Source of the DNA: Polaribacter sp. MED152
Lineage (GTDB): Bacteria; Bacteroidota; Bacteroidia; Flavobacteriales; Flavobacteriaceae
Direction: 5' to 3'
NCBI RefSeq assembly: GCF_000152945.2
Contig: NC_020830.1
Coordinates: forward strand, 1,054,001 to 1,118,000
DNA: 64,000 bases
Part shown: in pieces, positions 1 to 9,112 of the stretch
How positions within the stretch are numbered: the stretch's first letter is position 1
Layout of the letters: the number at the start of each line of letters is the position of its first letter
Position numbers and translations under genes: made by a program
Notes under the pieces: model-generated
What the model was told of the DNA's origin: nothing
The model's database searches: none
What the model saw: only the letters and a program-made list of their open reading frames with translations

Positions 1-7
1 ATATAGT

Positions 8-1183
8 ATGAAAGAAGTAGTAATTGTATCTGTAGCAAGAACACCTATTGGAAGTTTTATGGGAAGTTTATCTTCTATTCCAGCTACAAAATTAGGTGCT
101 ATTGCCATTAAAGGTGCTTTAGACAAAATAAATTTAGATGCCAATTTGGTTCAAGAAGTATTTATGGGTAATGTAGTTTCTGCAGGTTTAGGACAAGCTC
201 CTGCAAGACAGGCAGCAATTCATGCAGGTATTCCAGATTCTGTACCTTGTACTACAGTAAATAAAGTTTGTGCATCTGGTATGAAATCTATTATGCTTGC
301 AGCCCAAACAATTGCTTTAGGTGATGCTGACATTGCTGTAGCAGGTGGAATGGAAAACATGAGTTCTATACCTCATTATCAACATGCTAGAAACGGATCT
401 AAATTCGGACCAATTACTATGGAAGATGGCATGCAAAGAGATGGTTTAGTAGATGCTTATGAAAAGGTTGCTATGGGTGTTTGTGCAGATGAATGTGCTG
501 CAGAATATGAATTCTCAAGAGAAGATCAAGATGCCTTTGCAATACAATCTTACAATAGATCTGCTGATGCTTGGGCTTCAGGTAAATTTGATGATGAAAT
601 TGTACCTGTTTCAATACCACAAAGAAGAGGTGAGCCTATTCTATTTTCTGAAGATGAAGAATATAAGAATGTTAAGAAAGAAAAAATACCTGCTTTAAGA
701 CCTGCTTTTACAAAAGAAGGAACTGTTACTGCTGCGAATGCATCAACAATAAATGATGGTGGGGCTGCTTTGGTTTTAATGTCTGCTGAAAAAGCGCAAG
801 AATTAAATTTAACACCAATTGCAAAAATTAAAAGTTATGCAGATGCTGCTCATGAACCTAAATGGTTTACTACAGCTCCTGCAAAAGCATTACCAAAAGC
901 ATTGGCTAAAGCTAATTTAAGCATAGATGATGTTGACTATTTTGAATTAAACGAAGCTTTTTCTGTAGTTGGCTTAGCAAACATGAAAATATTAGGTATT
1001 TCTGATAAAAACACTAACGTAAATGGTGGTGCTGTTTCTTTAGGGCATCCTTTGGGTGTTTCTGGAGCAAGAATTGTAATTGCTTTAACTTCTATTTTAA
1101 AGCAAAATGACGCCAAAATTGGTGCAGCTGCAATATGTAATGGTGGTGGAGGTGCTAGTGCTCTAATTCTAGAAAGAATTTAA
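8..1183 (+). CDS. Acetyl-CoA C-acetyltransferase (thiolase)
   Basis: This 391-residue protein is a full-length thiolase. It condenses two acetyl-CoA molecules or cleaves 3-ketoacyl-CoA, in the cytosol. The nucleophile is Cys88 in the motif VNKVCASGMKS. The active-site NEAF motif, GHPLGVSGAR with His347, and the second cysteine Cys377 in CNGGGGAS are all present, so it should be active. The length matches the biosynthetic and degradative thiolase families, and sequence alone does not separate acetyl-CoA acetyltransferase from a longer-chain 3-ketoacyl thiolase. It is followed after 17 bases by a C40 peptidase gene on the same strand, probably in one transcript. The upstream region lies outside the window, so no promoter can be judged. 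Confidence 0.93.
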   Translation: MKEVVIVSVARTPIGSFMGSLSSIPATKLGAIAIKGALDKINLDANLVQEVFMGNVVSAGLGQAPARQAAIHAGIPDSVPCTTVNKVCASGMKSIMLAAQTIALGDADIAVAGGMENMSSIPHYQHARNGSKFGPITMEDGMQRDGLVDAYEKVAMGVCADECAAEYEFSREDQDAFAIQSYNRSADAWASGKFDDEIVPVSIPQRRGEPILFSEDEEYKNVKKEKIPALRPAFTKEGTVTAANASTINDGGAALVLMSAEKAQELNLTPIAKIKSYADAAHEPKWFTTAPAKALPKALAKANLSIDDVDYFELNEAFSVVGLANMKILGISDKNTNVNGGAVSLGHPLGVSGARIVIALTSILKQNDAKIGAAAICNGGGGASALILERI

Positions 1184-1200
1184 TTTATAAAAGATAGTTT

Positions 1201-1968
1201 TTGTACGGAATTTGTAATTTAAGTATTGTTCCTTTAAGGAAAGAACCAACAGATCAATCAGAAATGGTTAGTCAGGTTTTGTTTGGTGAATTTTTTACAA
1301 TACTTGAAAAAGATAAAAACTGGAGTAAAATTAAATTGGCTTTTGATGATTGTGAAGGTTTTGTTGACAATAAACAATTTCAGGAAATTGAATATGCTGA
1401 ATATCAAAATTTACAAGAGGCTAAGCCAGTTTATTCTGGAGAGATTATCGATTTTATTTCAAATTCAGCTAGAGAATTCTTTACAATCCCTTTAGGAGCA
1501 AACCTGCCTAATTACAACAATGAAAGTTTTATTTTAAATAAAGAAAATTATCAATTTGAGGGTGCTATTTTAGACCAAGTAGCAAGTAAAGAAGAAATAT
1601 TGCAAAAGGCGTACGTGTATTTAAACACACCCTATTTGTGGGGTGGTAAAACTCCTTTTGGTATAGATTGTTCAGGATTTACGCAAATGGTCTACAAATT
1701 ATGTGGTTACAAACTTTTAAGAAACGCAAATGAACAAGCTACACAAGGTGAAGTTTTAAGTTTTATAGAAGAAAGTGAGCCAGGAGATTTAGCCTTTTTT
1801 GACAACGAAGAAGGTGAAATTATACACGTTGGTATAATATTGAATAATTATACTATTATCCACGCTCATGGCAAGGTTAGAATTGACACTTTAGATCACA
1901 GTGGAATTTTTAATGCTGACCTTCAAAAACATACGCATAAGCTAAGAGTAATTAAAAAGATTATCTAA
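1201..1968 (+). CDS. NlpC/P60 (C40) family cysteine peptidase with N-terminal SH3 domain
   Basis: This 255-residue protein has an N-terminal SH3-like segment (about residues 5-70) and a C-terminal NlpC/P60 domain (about 125-255). The catalytic Cys157 lies in the motif DCSGF, and histidines follow in IIHVGI and IIHAHG. Family members cleave peptidoglycan stem peptides, often the gamma-D-Glu to diamino acid bond. No signal peptide is visible, so it may be cytoplasmic and process recycled muropeptides; this is an inference. The start is TTG, chosen because the SH3 homology begins at the second residue and no ATG lies nearby. It sits 17 bases after the thiolase gene and is followed by a strong shared terminator. 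Confidence 0.88.
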   Translation: MYGICNLSIVPLRKEPTDQSEMVSQVLFGEFFTILEKDKNWSKIKLAFDDCEGFVDNKQFQEIEYAEYQNLQEAKPVYSGEIIDFISNSAREFFTIPLGANLPNYNNESFILNKENYQFEGAILDQVASKEEILQKAYVYLNTPYLWGGKTPFGIDCSGFTQMVYKLCGYKLLRNANEQATQGEVLSFIEESEPGDLAFFDNEEGEIIHVGIILNNYTIIHAHGKVRIDTLDHSGIFNADLQKHTHKLRVIKKII

Positions 1969-1972
1969 AATA

Positions 1973-2006
1973 AAAAAAACCGAAACTTTAAAGTTTCGGT
2001 TTTTTT
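1973..2006. terminator. Bidirectional intrinsic terminator
   Basis: A perfect 20-base palindrome (1980-1999, arms CCGAAACTTT and AAAGTTTCGG) is flanked by seven A on the left and seven T on the right. It can therefore end transcription from both sides. It serves the C40 peptidase gene on + and the TPR gene on -, which converge here. Confidence 0.92.
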
Positions 2007-2024
2007 ATACATTGAGATCGAAAA

Positions 2025-3272
2025 TTACATTCCTCTCATTTTCTTATAGATTGGTCTTAAAGCATCTGCTTTCTCTTCCATTCTTAAAATATCATAAATA
2101 TTTAAAAGAGATTTTACAGTATCTTCAGAACGACTAATACTATCAGCCTTTTCTAAAAAAGGTAAAGCTTCTCTATATAATTCTTTTTGCTTTCCTTGTA
2201 ATTCATCATACTTTTTAAAGTTTGATAAATTTTCGTTCATTTCATCTACAATTGCCTGCTCACCAGATAAAATTGCAACAGCTAAATTCATATAAGCATC
2301 TCCATATTCAGGATCTAATTCAATTGCTTTTTTGTAGTAACCAATTGCTTCTTCTTTTTTACCTTCATTTTGATTTACAACTCCTAAGTTGAAAAATAAT
2401 GTTGGGTTATTTGGATCTAACTCTATAGCTTCTTTCATTAAAGTTCCAAACTTCTGCATATCTTTCAGCTGTATATATAATTGAGCTTCATTTAAAATTA
2501 AGTTTAAATCTTTAGGATCGTTTTCTCTTGCTTTTTTGATTGCAACAATTGCTTCATCCGTTTTACCTTGAGCAATTAAAATGTAACCAATATTTTTTAC
2601 AATATCTGCTTGTCTTGATTTTGTTGGCACATCTTCTGGAGCAATATAATCGCCAGATTTTACCATTAAATCTCTTTGCGTCTTTCCTCCTAGATTTTCT
2701 TTAACTCCTGTTTCTTTGTTAGTTGCCATATACTGCATAGTAACACCTGTATAACCTAACTCTTGAAGCTTGTTATAATAAGCTAAAGAAGAATCATAAT
2801 CTTTTTGCAAAGAAGCACTTACTGCTGCATTATAAAGAAAAGTAGTATCTGAAGGACTTAGTTGATACGTTAAATAAAAGTTTTCAGTAGCAGTTTTATA
2901 ATCTTTAGTTTCATTATAAGCTTTTAGTGCTTTTTGAGATACAAACTGAGTAAGCTCAATAACTTTATTTTTAGCTTCACTTGTATATCTAGATTTTCTA
3001 GTTGCTTTCTCAAAATCAAATAAATTATTGTAAGCTTCTACTGCCTTTTTAACATCAGTTTTACCATAAACTTGCCCTTTTAGAAAGTAATATTTTCCCT
3101 TATACTTATCTTCCATAGAACCTTCCATACTTTCTATAGACTGAATAGCAGTTCTAGCTGTAGCTATATCATTCTTTTTAAGTGCTTTTTCAGCAACTTT
3201 TAGTTCGTTTTTTTGCGCAGATACTCCAATCGTCATCAATCCTAAAGAAAGCGCTAATATTTGTTTTTTCAT
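2025..3272 (-). CDS. Tetratricopeptide repeat protein, exported
   Basis: This 415-residue protein begins with a signal peptide (residues 1-19, ending GVSAQ), so it should act in the periplasm. Several TPR units are visible, the clearest between about residues 220 and 350, with the pattern LFFNLGVVNQNEG followed by YYKKAIELDPEYGDAYMNL. TPR arrays bind other proteins and have no catalytic role. It lies 25 bases downstream of gyrA on the same strand with no terminator between, so the two are probably co-transcribed. The partner protein cannot be named from sequence. The transcript ends at the shared terminator just beyond its stop. Confidence 0.85.
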   Translation of the reverse strand: MKKQILALSLGLMTIGVSAQKNELKVAEKALKKNDIATARTAIQSIESMEGSMEDKYKGKYYFLKGQVYGKTDVKKAVEAYNNLFDFEKATRKSRYTSEAKNKVIELTQFVSQKALKAYNETKDYKTATENFYLTYQLSPSDTTFLYNAAVSASLQKDYDSSLAYYNKLQELGYTGVTMQYMATNKETGVKENLGGKTQRDLMVKSGDYIAPEDVPTKSRQADIVKNIGYILIAQGKTDEAIVAIKKARENDPKDLNLILNEAQLYIQLKDMQKFGTLMKEAIELDPNNPTLFFNLGVVNQNEGKKEEAIGYYKKAIELDPEYGDAYMNLAVAILSGEQAIVDEMNENLSNFKKYDELQGKQKELYREALPFLEKADSISRSEDTVKSLLNIYDILRMEEKADALRPIYKKMRGM

Positions 3273-3297
3273 TTTGTTTCTGTATTAAATTTGTTTT

Positions 3298-5814
3298 CTA
3301 TTCTTGATTATCACTTGTATTATTTTCAATATTCGTGCCATTTTCAGTTTCATCTGCAGACTCTTCTTCTGCTTCTTCTTCATGAACAACTTTGGCTACT
3401 GCAGCAATACTATCATCATCTTTAATATTAATTAAACGAACACCTTGTGTTGCACGCCCCATAACTCTTAAGTCTTCTACTGCCATTCTAATTACTAAAC
3501 CAGATTTGTTAATAATCATTAAATCGTTAGAATCATCTACGTTTTTAATGGCTACTAAATTACCTGTTTTTTCAGAAATATTTAACGTTTTTACACCTTT
3601 ACCTCCTCTGTTTGTAATTCTATAATCTTCTAGGCTAGAACGTTTACCATATCCTTTTTCAGAAACCACTAAAATGTTACTTTCCATATCATTTACAGCA
3701 ACCATACCAATAACTTCATCGTTTTCATGTTGCAGAGTAATACCCCTTACACCAGATGCAGTTCTACCCATTGGTCTTGTTTTAGCTTCTTCAAATCGAA
3801 TTGATTTACCTGAAGCTAGAGCTAACATTACTTGGCTATCACCAGTTGTTAATTTAGCTTCTAAAAGTTCATCACCTTCCTTAATAGTAATTGCATTAAT
3901 TCCGTTTGTTCTTGGTCTAGAATATTGCTCTAAGGATGTCTTTTTAACTTGACCTTTTTTAGTGGCCATAATTACGTAATGGCTGTTGATGTACTCTTCG
4001 TTCTTTAAATCTTGTGTAACTAAGAATGCTTTAACTGAATCATCTTGCTCAATATTGATTAAGTTTTGCATTGCTCTTCCTTTCGTGTTTTTACCACCTT
4101 CTGGAATTTCATAAACTCGCATCCAAAATACTTTACCCTTTTGAGTAAAGAACATCATATATTGATGATTGGTACCTACAAATAGATGTTCTAAGAAATC
4201 CTCATTTCTAGTAGTAGCGCCTTTTTGACCTCTACCTCCTCTATTTTGAACTTTGTATTCATCTAGATTTGTACGTTTTAAGTAACCTGCATTAGAAATG
4301 GTTACTACCACTTTTGTATCTGGAATCATATCTTCAATACGCATATCACCACCAGCATACTCTATAGTAGATCTTCTTTCATCTCCATATTTCTCTTTGA
4401 TGTGTAATAACTCGTCCTTAATTATTTGATAACGTCTAGGCTCGTTGGCTAAAATATCTTTTAAGTCAGCAATCGTAACCATAATTTCATCAAACTCAGC
4501 TCTTAATTTGTCTTGCTCTAGACCCGTTAATTGACGTAAACGCATTTCTACAATTGCCTTAGCTTGAATTTCTGTCAATTCGAAACGCTCAATTAAACTA
4601 GCTCTTGCTTCATCTGCATTAGAAGATGCTCTAATAATTTTAATTACTTCATCAATATTATCTGATGCAATTATTAATCCTTCTAAAATATGTGCTCTAG
4701 CTTCTGCTTTCTTTAATTCATATTCTGTTCTACGAACAACAACCTCATGCCTGTGTTCAACGAAATAATGAATAAGTTGTTTTAAATTTAATTGTTCAGG
4801 TCTACCATTAACTAACGCAATATTATTTACACTAAAAGAAGTTTGTAATTGCGTATATTTAAATAATTTATTTAAAACGATGTTAGGAATTGCATCACGT
4901 TTTAACACGTAAACAATTCGCATACCATTTCTATCAGATTCATCTCTAATATTGGCAATACCAGATATTTTTTTCTCGTTAACCAAGTCAGCAGTTTTCT
5001 TAATCATGTCTGCTTTATTCACTTGGTAAGGAATTTCAGTAACAATGATACACTCACGCCCTTTTACTTCTTCAATAACCGCTTTTGCACGCATTACAAT
5101 ACGTCCACGACCTGTATGAAAAGCATCTCTTACTCCATCATAACCATAAATAATTCCACCTGTTGGAAAATCTGGTGCAGTAACATGTTGCATTAACTCA
5201 TCAATCTCAATATCTCTATTTTCTATATAGGCTACAGTACCATTAATAACTTCTGTTAAGTTATGAGGAGCCATATTTGTAGCCATACCTACTGCAATAC
5301 CAGAAGCGCCATTTACCAATAAGTTAGGTATACGAGTTGGTAACACAACAGGCTCCTGCAAAGTATCGTCAAAATTTAAAGAATGATCTACAGTATCTTT
5401 TTCAATATCTGCCAACATTTCTTCAGAAATTTTCTGCATTCTAACCTCAGTATAACGCATTGCTGCAGGAGAGTCACCATCTACAGAACCAAAGTTTCCT
5501 TGCCCATCAACCATCATATAACGCACACTCCAATCTTGTGCCATTCTTACCATAGAGTCATATACAGAAGTATCTCCATGAGGATGATACTTACCTAAAA
5601 CTTCACCTACAATTCTTGCAGATTTTTTATACGCTCCAGTTGCCTTAATTCCTAATTCGTGCATACCATATAAAACCCTTCTATGAACTGGTTTTAAACC
5701 ATCTCTAACATCTGGTAATGCTCTAGATACAATTACAGACATTGAATAATCAATGTATGCAGATTTCATCTGTTCTTCTATGTTAATTGGAATTAACTTT
5801 TCGCCTTCTGCCAT
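3298..5814 (-). CDS. gyrA: DNA gyrase subunit A
   Basis: This 838-residue protein is the breakage-reunion subunit of DNA gyrase, which introduces negative supercoils together with GyrB. The catalytic tyrosine is Tyr121 in AMRYTEVRM. The C-terminal beta-pinwheel carries a GyrA-box-like motif NRGGRGQKG near residue 525, which marks gyrase and not topoisomerase IV. The quinolone-determining region reads [10 protein letters not shown], so the position equivalent to E. coli Ser83 is Thr82 and that of Asp87 is Asp86. Threonine there is also known as wild type in other flavobacteria. The tail is very acidic, rich in Glu and Asp. It begins a two-gene unit with the TPR gene. Confidence 0.98.
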   Translation of the reverse strand: MAEGEKLIPINIEEQMKSAYIDYSMSVIVSRALPDVRDGLKPVHRRVLYGMHELGIKATGAYKKSARIVGEVLGKYHPHGDTSVYDSMVRMAQDWSVRYMMVDGQGNFGSVDGDSPAAMRYTEVRMQKISEEMLADIEKDTVDHSLNFDDTLQEPVVLPTRIPNLLVNGASGIAVGMATNMAPHNLTEVINGTVAYIENRDIEIDELMQHVTAPDFPTGGIIYGYDGVRDAFHTGRGRIVMRAKAVIEEVKGRECIIVTEIPYQVNKADMIKKTADLVNEKKISGIANIRDESDRNGMRIVYVLKRDAIPNIVLNKLFKYTQLQTSFSVNNIALVNGRPEQLNLKQLIHYFVEHRHEVVVRRTEYELKKAEARAHILEGLIIASDNIDEVIKIIRASSNADEARASLIERFELTEIQAKAIVEMRLRQLTGLEQDKLRAEFDEIMVTIADLKDILANEPRRYQIIKDELLHIKEKYGDERRSTIEYAGGDMRIEDMIPDTKVVVTISNAGYLKRTNLDEYKVQNRGGRGQKGATTRNEDFLEHLFVGTNHQYMMFFTQKGKVFWMRVYEIPEGGKNTKGRAMQNLINIEQDDSVKAFLVTQDLKNEEYINSHYVIMATKKGQVKKTSLEQYSRPRTNGINAITIKEGDELLEAKLTTGDSQVMLALASGKSIRFEEAKTRPMGRTASGVRGITLQHENDEVIGMVAVNDMESNILVVSEKGYGKRSSLEDYRITNRGGKGVKTLNISEKTGNLVAIKNVDDSNDLMIINKSGLVIRMAVEDLRVMGRATQGVRLINIKDDDSIAAVAKVVHEEEAEEESADETENGTNIENNTSDNQE

Positions 5815-6085
5815 ATATATTTTATTATTATTTAATCAAAAATTTAAAACAAGGCAAGATACTGTTTCTAATGCTTTTTACAAAGATTATAACGTCTCTA
5901 AACCCTCTTAGTTATCAACATTTTTTGATAATTTTTAACACTATTATACTTGTTTGATTTCCAATTGTTTTCTACCTTGTAATGGTAGTCAAACTGTCAG
6001 TTTTAAAGCATTGGCATCTTTTTTGTAATAATCTCAAAAAAAAAGGACTAAATTTACAACACATCAATTTTAGATAGAAAGAAAT
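5815..6085. other. Divergent gyrA-clpC intergenic region
   Basis: This 271-base AT-rich spacer separates two divergent genes and must hold both promoters. A candidate clpC promoter is annotated separately. No clear TAnnTTTG box was found for gyrA on the minus strand. A short palindromic stretch, ACTGTCAGTT, lies just upstream of the clpC promoter candidate. No small ORF with coding character or tRNA is visible. Confidence 0.6.
6011..6056 (+). promoter_or_regulatory. Candidate clpC promoter (sigma-54-like and housekeeping-like)
   Basis: Positions 6011-6027 read TTGGCATCTTTTTTGTA. This has the GG-N10-G spacing of a sigma-54 -24/-12 promoter, but the last position of the -12 GC is T. An overlapping housekeeping-type reading is TTG (6023-6025), 23 bases, then TAAATTTA (6049-6056), with one mismatch to TAnnTTTG. 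The two readings cannot be told apart from sequence; start-site mapping would decide. Confidence 0.4.
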
Positions 6086-8650
6086 ATGGACGATAATTTT
6101 TCACCAAAAGTTAGAGATGTAATCACTTTTAGTAAAGAAGAGGCTTTAAGATTAGGGCACGAATTTATTGGAACTGAACACCTTTTACTAGGATTAATAA
6201 GAAAAGGCGAAGGTAAAGCTATTGAGATATTAACAGCGTTTGATGTTGATTTAACTTTGCTAAGAAAAAAATTAGAACAATTAAACCCTGCAAACCCAAC
6301 GTTTGTAGAGAGTACAGATAAACCTAGCTTGCGTTTAACAAGACAAGCTGAAAAAGCGTTAAAAACAACTTTTTTAGAGGCTAAGTTATATCAAAGTGAT
6401 GCTATAGATACAGCACATTTATTGTTGTGCGTTTTAAGAAACGAAAATGACCCAACAACTAAATTAATTCAGAAATATCATGTAAACTATGATGAAGCAA
6501 AAGCTTTATACAAACAATTACATGTAGACGAAGTTGATGCTGATTTACCAGTAAACCCTATTGCAGAAACACCTTCTGATGATGAATATGCTTCAGAAAA
6601 ATCGAATCCTTTTGATCAGCCCCAGAAAAGCAAAGCTTCAAAAAAATCTAAAACTCCAGTTTTAGATAATTTTGGTAGAGATTTAACAGATTTGGCGGAA
6701 AATGGGAGGCTAGATCCTGTTGTTGGGCGTCAAAAAGAAATAGAGAGAGTTTCTCAAATTTTAAGTCGTAGAAAGAAAAACAACCCAATGTTAATTGGAG
6801 AACCAGGTGTTGGTAAATCTGCTATTGCAGAAGGTTTAGCTTTACGAATTGTAGATAGAAAAGTATCAAGAATTTTATTTGATAAGAGAATAGTATCTCT
6901 AGATTTAGCTAGTTTAGTTGCTGGAACAAAGTACAGAGGTCAGTTTGAAGAAAGAATGAAAGCCTTAATGAACGAATTAGAAAAGAATGATGATATTATT
7001 CTTTTTATTGATGAAATTCATACAATAGTTGGTGCAGGTGGTGCTACAGGTTCTTTAGATGCATCTAACATGTTAAAACCAGCTTTAGCAAGAGGTGAAA
7101 TACAATGTATAGGTGCCACAACTTTAGATGAGTTTAGAACAAATATTGAGAAAGATGGTGCTTTAGAACGTCGTTTTCAAAAAGTAATTGTAGACCCAAC
7201 CTCTGTTGAAGAAACTATTCAGATTTTACAAAATATAAAAGGGAAATACGAAGAACATCATAATGTAGATTTTACAGACGATGCTATTGAAGCATGTGTA
7301 AAATTAACTAATAGATATATGACTGATAGATATTTACCAGACAAAGCTATTGATGCTTTAGATGAGGCTGGATCTAGAATTCATATTACCAATATCGTTG
7401 TTCCGAAACAAGTTTTAGAGTTAGAATCTCAATTAGAAATAATTAGAGATAAGAAAACGAAAGCTGTGAATGGCCAAAAGTACGAAGAGGCTGCTAAGTT
7501 GAGAGATGATGAAAAGAATATGGAGGCTGCTTTAAACTCTGCTCAAAAACAGTGGGAAGATGATTCTAAATTAAATAGAGAAATCGTTACCGAAGATAAT
7601 GTTGCAGAAGTAGTTTCTATGATGACAGGTATTCCTGTGAATAGAGTTGCAGAAGCAGAAAGCCACAGGCTACATGAACTACCTTCTTTAATTAAAGGTA
7701 AGGTTATTGGACAAGATGAAGCTGTTACGAAAGTTGTTAAAGCTATTCAAAGAAATAGAGTTGGTTTAAAAGACCCGAACAAACCTATTGGTTCATTTAT
7801 TTTTTTAGGTCAAACTGGTGTTGGTAAAACACAACTAGCAAAAGTACTGGCTCGTGAATTATTTGATTCTGATGATTCTTTAATTAGAATTGACATGAGT
7901 GAATACATGGAAAAGTTCGCAATTTCACGTTTAATTGGTGCACCTCCAGGTTACGTTGGTTATGAAGAAGGAGGACAATTAACAGAAAAAGTGCGCAGAA
8001 AACCTTATTCAGTTATCCTATTAGATGAAATTGAAAAAGCGCATCCAGATGTGTTTAATATGTTATTACAGATTTTAGATGATGGTCATATTACAGATAG
8101 TTTAGGTAGAAAAATTGATTTTAGAAATACGATAATTATCATGACATCTAATATTGGTGCTCGTCAATTAAAAGACTTTGGTGGTGGAGTTGGTTTTGGA
8201 ACTGCTTCTAAAAAAGAACAAGCAGACGCACATGCAAAATCGGTAATTGAAAGTGCATTGAAAAAATCTTTTGCACCTGAATTTTTAAATAGAATTGATG
8301 ATGTAATTGTTTTCAACGCTTTAGAAAGAGAAGATATTCATTCAATTATCGACATTGAGTTAGACAAATTATTAAATAGAATCTCTGATTTAGGGTATAC
8401 TTTAAATCTAAGCGAAAAAGCTAAAGATTATATAGCAGACAAAGGATTTGATAAAAAGTATGGAGCAAGACCTCTTAAAAGAGCTATCCAGAAATATATT
8501 GAAGATGCTTTGGCTGAAGAAATTGTGAATTCTAAATTAACTGAGGGTGATACAATAGCCATGGATTTTGATGAAGCTAAAGACGAGCTTACCATTAAAA
8601 TTAAAAAAGGCAAGAAAAAACCTGAAACAAGAACAGAAAGTGAATCTTAA
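6086..8650 (+). CDS. clpC: ATP-dependent Clp protease ATP-binding subunit ClpC
   Basis: This 854-residue Hsp100 unfoldase feeds proteins into the ClpP protease in the cytosol. An N-terminal Clp_N double repeat (about 1-145) precedes a low-complexity linker. The first AAA+ domain has Walker [10 protein letters not shown] near residue 238, with Walker [14 protein letters not shown]-like middle segment ([18 protein letters not shown], about 466-485) places it in the ClpC/ClpA group and not ClpB, whose middle domain is much longer. The second AAA+ domain has GQTGVGKTQ near residue 575. It is monocistronic: a divergent promoter region lies upstream and a strong terminator directly downstream. Confidence 0.95.
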   Translation: MDDNFSPKVRDVITFSKEEALRLGHEFIGTEHLLLGLIRKGEGKAIEILTAFDVDLTLLRKKLEQLNPANPTFVESTDKPSLRLTRQAEKALKTTFLEAKLYQSDAIDTAHLLLCVLRNENDPTTKLIQKYHVNYDEAKALYKQLHVDEVDADLPVNPIAETPSDDEYASEKSNPFDQPQKSKASKKSKTPVLDNFGRDLTDLAENGRLDPVVGRQKEIERVSQILSRRKKNNPMLIGEPGVGKSAIAEGLALRIVDRKVSRILFDKRIVSLDLASLVAGTKYRGQFEERMKALMNELEKNDDIILFIDEIHTIVGAGGATGSLDASNMLKPALARGEIQCIGATTLDEFRTNIEKDGALERRFQKVIVDPTSVEETIQILQNIKGKYEEHHNVDFTDDAIEACVKLTNRYMTDRYLPDKAIDALDEAGSRIHITNIVVPKQVLELESQLEIIRDKKTKAVNGQKYEEAAKLRDDEKNMEAALNSAQKQWEDDSKLNREIVTEDNVAEVVSMMTGIPVNRVAEAESHRLHELPSLIKGKVIGQDEAVTKVVKAIQRNRVGLKDPNKPIGSFIFLGQTGVGKTQLAKVLARELFDSDDSLIRIDMSEYMEKFAISRLIGAPPGYVGYEEGGQLTEKVRRKPYSVILLDEIEKAHPDVFNMLLQILDDGHITDSLGRKIDFRNTIIIMTSNIGARQLKDFGGGVGFGTASKKEQADAHAKSVIESALKKSFAPEFLNRIDDVIVFNALEREDIHSIIDIELDKLLNRISDLGYTLNLSEKAKDYIADKGFDKKYGARPLKRAIQKYIEDALAEEIVNSKLTEGDTIAMDFDEAKDELTIKIKKGKKKPETRTESES

Positions 8651-8653
8651 AAT

Positions 8654-8689
8654 AAAAAATCCCAAATTGTAAAATTTGGGATTTTTTTT
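8654..8689. terminator. Bidirectional terminator between clpC and DUF3467 gene
   Basis: The arms ATCCCAAATT and AATTTGGGAT enclose a GTAA loop (8659-8682), with six A on the left and eight T on the right. It ends clpC on + and the converging DUF3467 gene on -, whose stop codon overlaps its edge. Confidence 0.92.
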
Positions 8690-8999
8690 ATGCTTGACCT
8701 GTTGGCCCAAAATTCATCGGAATTGGAGGTTGCTCATAATCTTTGATATCTCCATTTTGTTGCTCGAACTTTTTAATATTATCAGCTAACGCTTTAGATA
8801 ATCTTTTTGCATGTTGTGGAGTTAATATAATTCTAGACTTCACTTTTGCCTTAGGCACCCCAGGCATTATATTTATAAAGTCTACAATAAACTCAGATAT
8901 TGAATGATTTATAATTGCCAAATTTGAGTATGTTCCTTCAGCTACATCTTGGCCTAATTCAATATTTAATTGGCCGTCTTTATTATTATTTTCTTCCAT
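8688..8999 (-). CDS. DUF3467 domain-containing protein
   Basis: This 103-residue protein matches the small DUF3467 family, which is widespread in Bacteroidota and has no established function. Visible features are an acidic, Asn-rich N-terminus, a hydrophobic core (FIVDFINIMPGVPKAKVKSRIILTP) and a following helix with HAKRLSKALADNIKKFE, ending in a proline-rich tail. There is no signal peptide or membrane segment, so it is probably cytosolic. It lies directly downstream of rpoC, but the rpoC terminator separates them and makes independent transcription likely. The nearness to rpoC is conserved in related genomes as far as I recall. Confidence 0.8.
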   Translation of the reverse strand: MEENNNKDGQLNIELGQDVAEGTYSNLAIINHSISEFIVDFINIMPGVPKAKVKSRIILTPQHAKRLSKALADNIKKFEQQNGDIKDYEQPPIPMNFGPTGQA

Positions 9000-9029
9000 C
9001 AGTTTTAATTATTTAAATAAAAGTACAAA

Positions 9030-9085
9030 AAATAAAAAAGTTGAATTGAATACTGTAAAATAATTACAATAAACAATTCAACTTT
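9030..9085 (-). terminator. Terminator of the rpoBC operon
   Basis: On the minus strand a 12-bp stem (AAAGTTGAATTG at 9037-9048, pairing with 9074-9085) encloses a loop holding a smaller stem (TGTAA/TTACA). It is followed by a U-rich tract. A 14-base perfect palindrome (AACGTTTAAACGTT, 9094-9107) lies between it and the rpoC stop. Confidence 0.85.
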
Positions 9086-9112
9086 AAATTATAAACGTTT
9101 AAACGTTATGTA

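Noticed and set aside
5383..5598. Open frames opposite gyrA
   Set aside because: These are antisense shadows with no homology-like patterns, as are similar frames opposite rpoB, rpoC and clpC.
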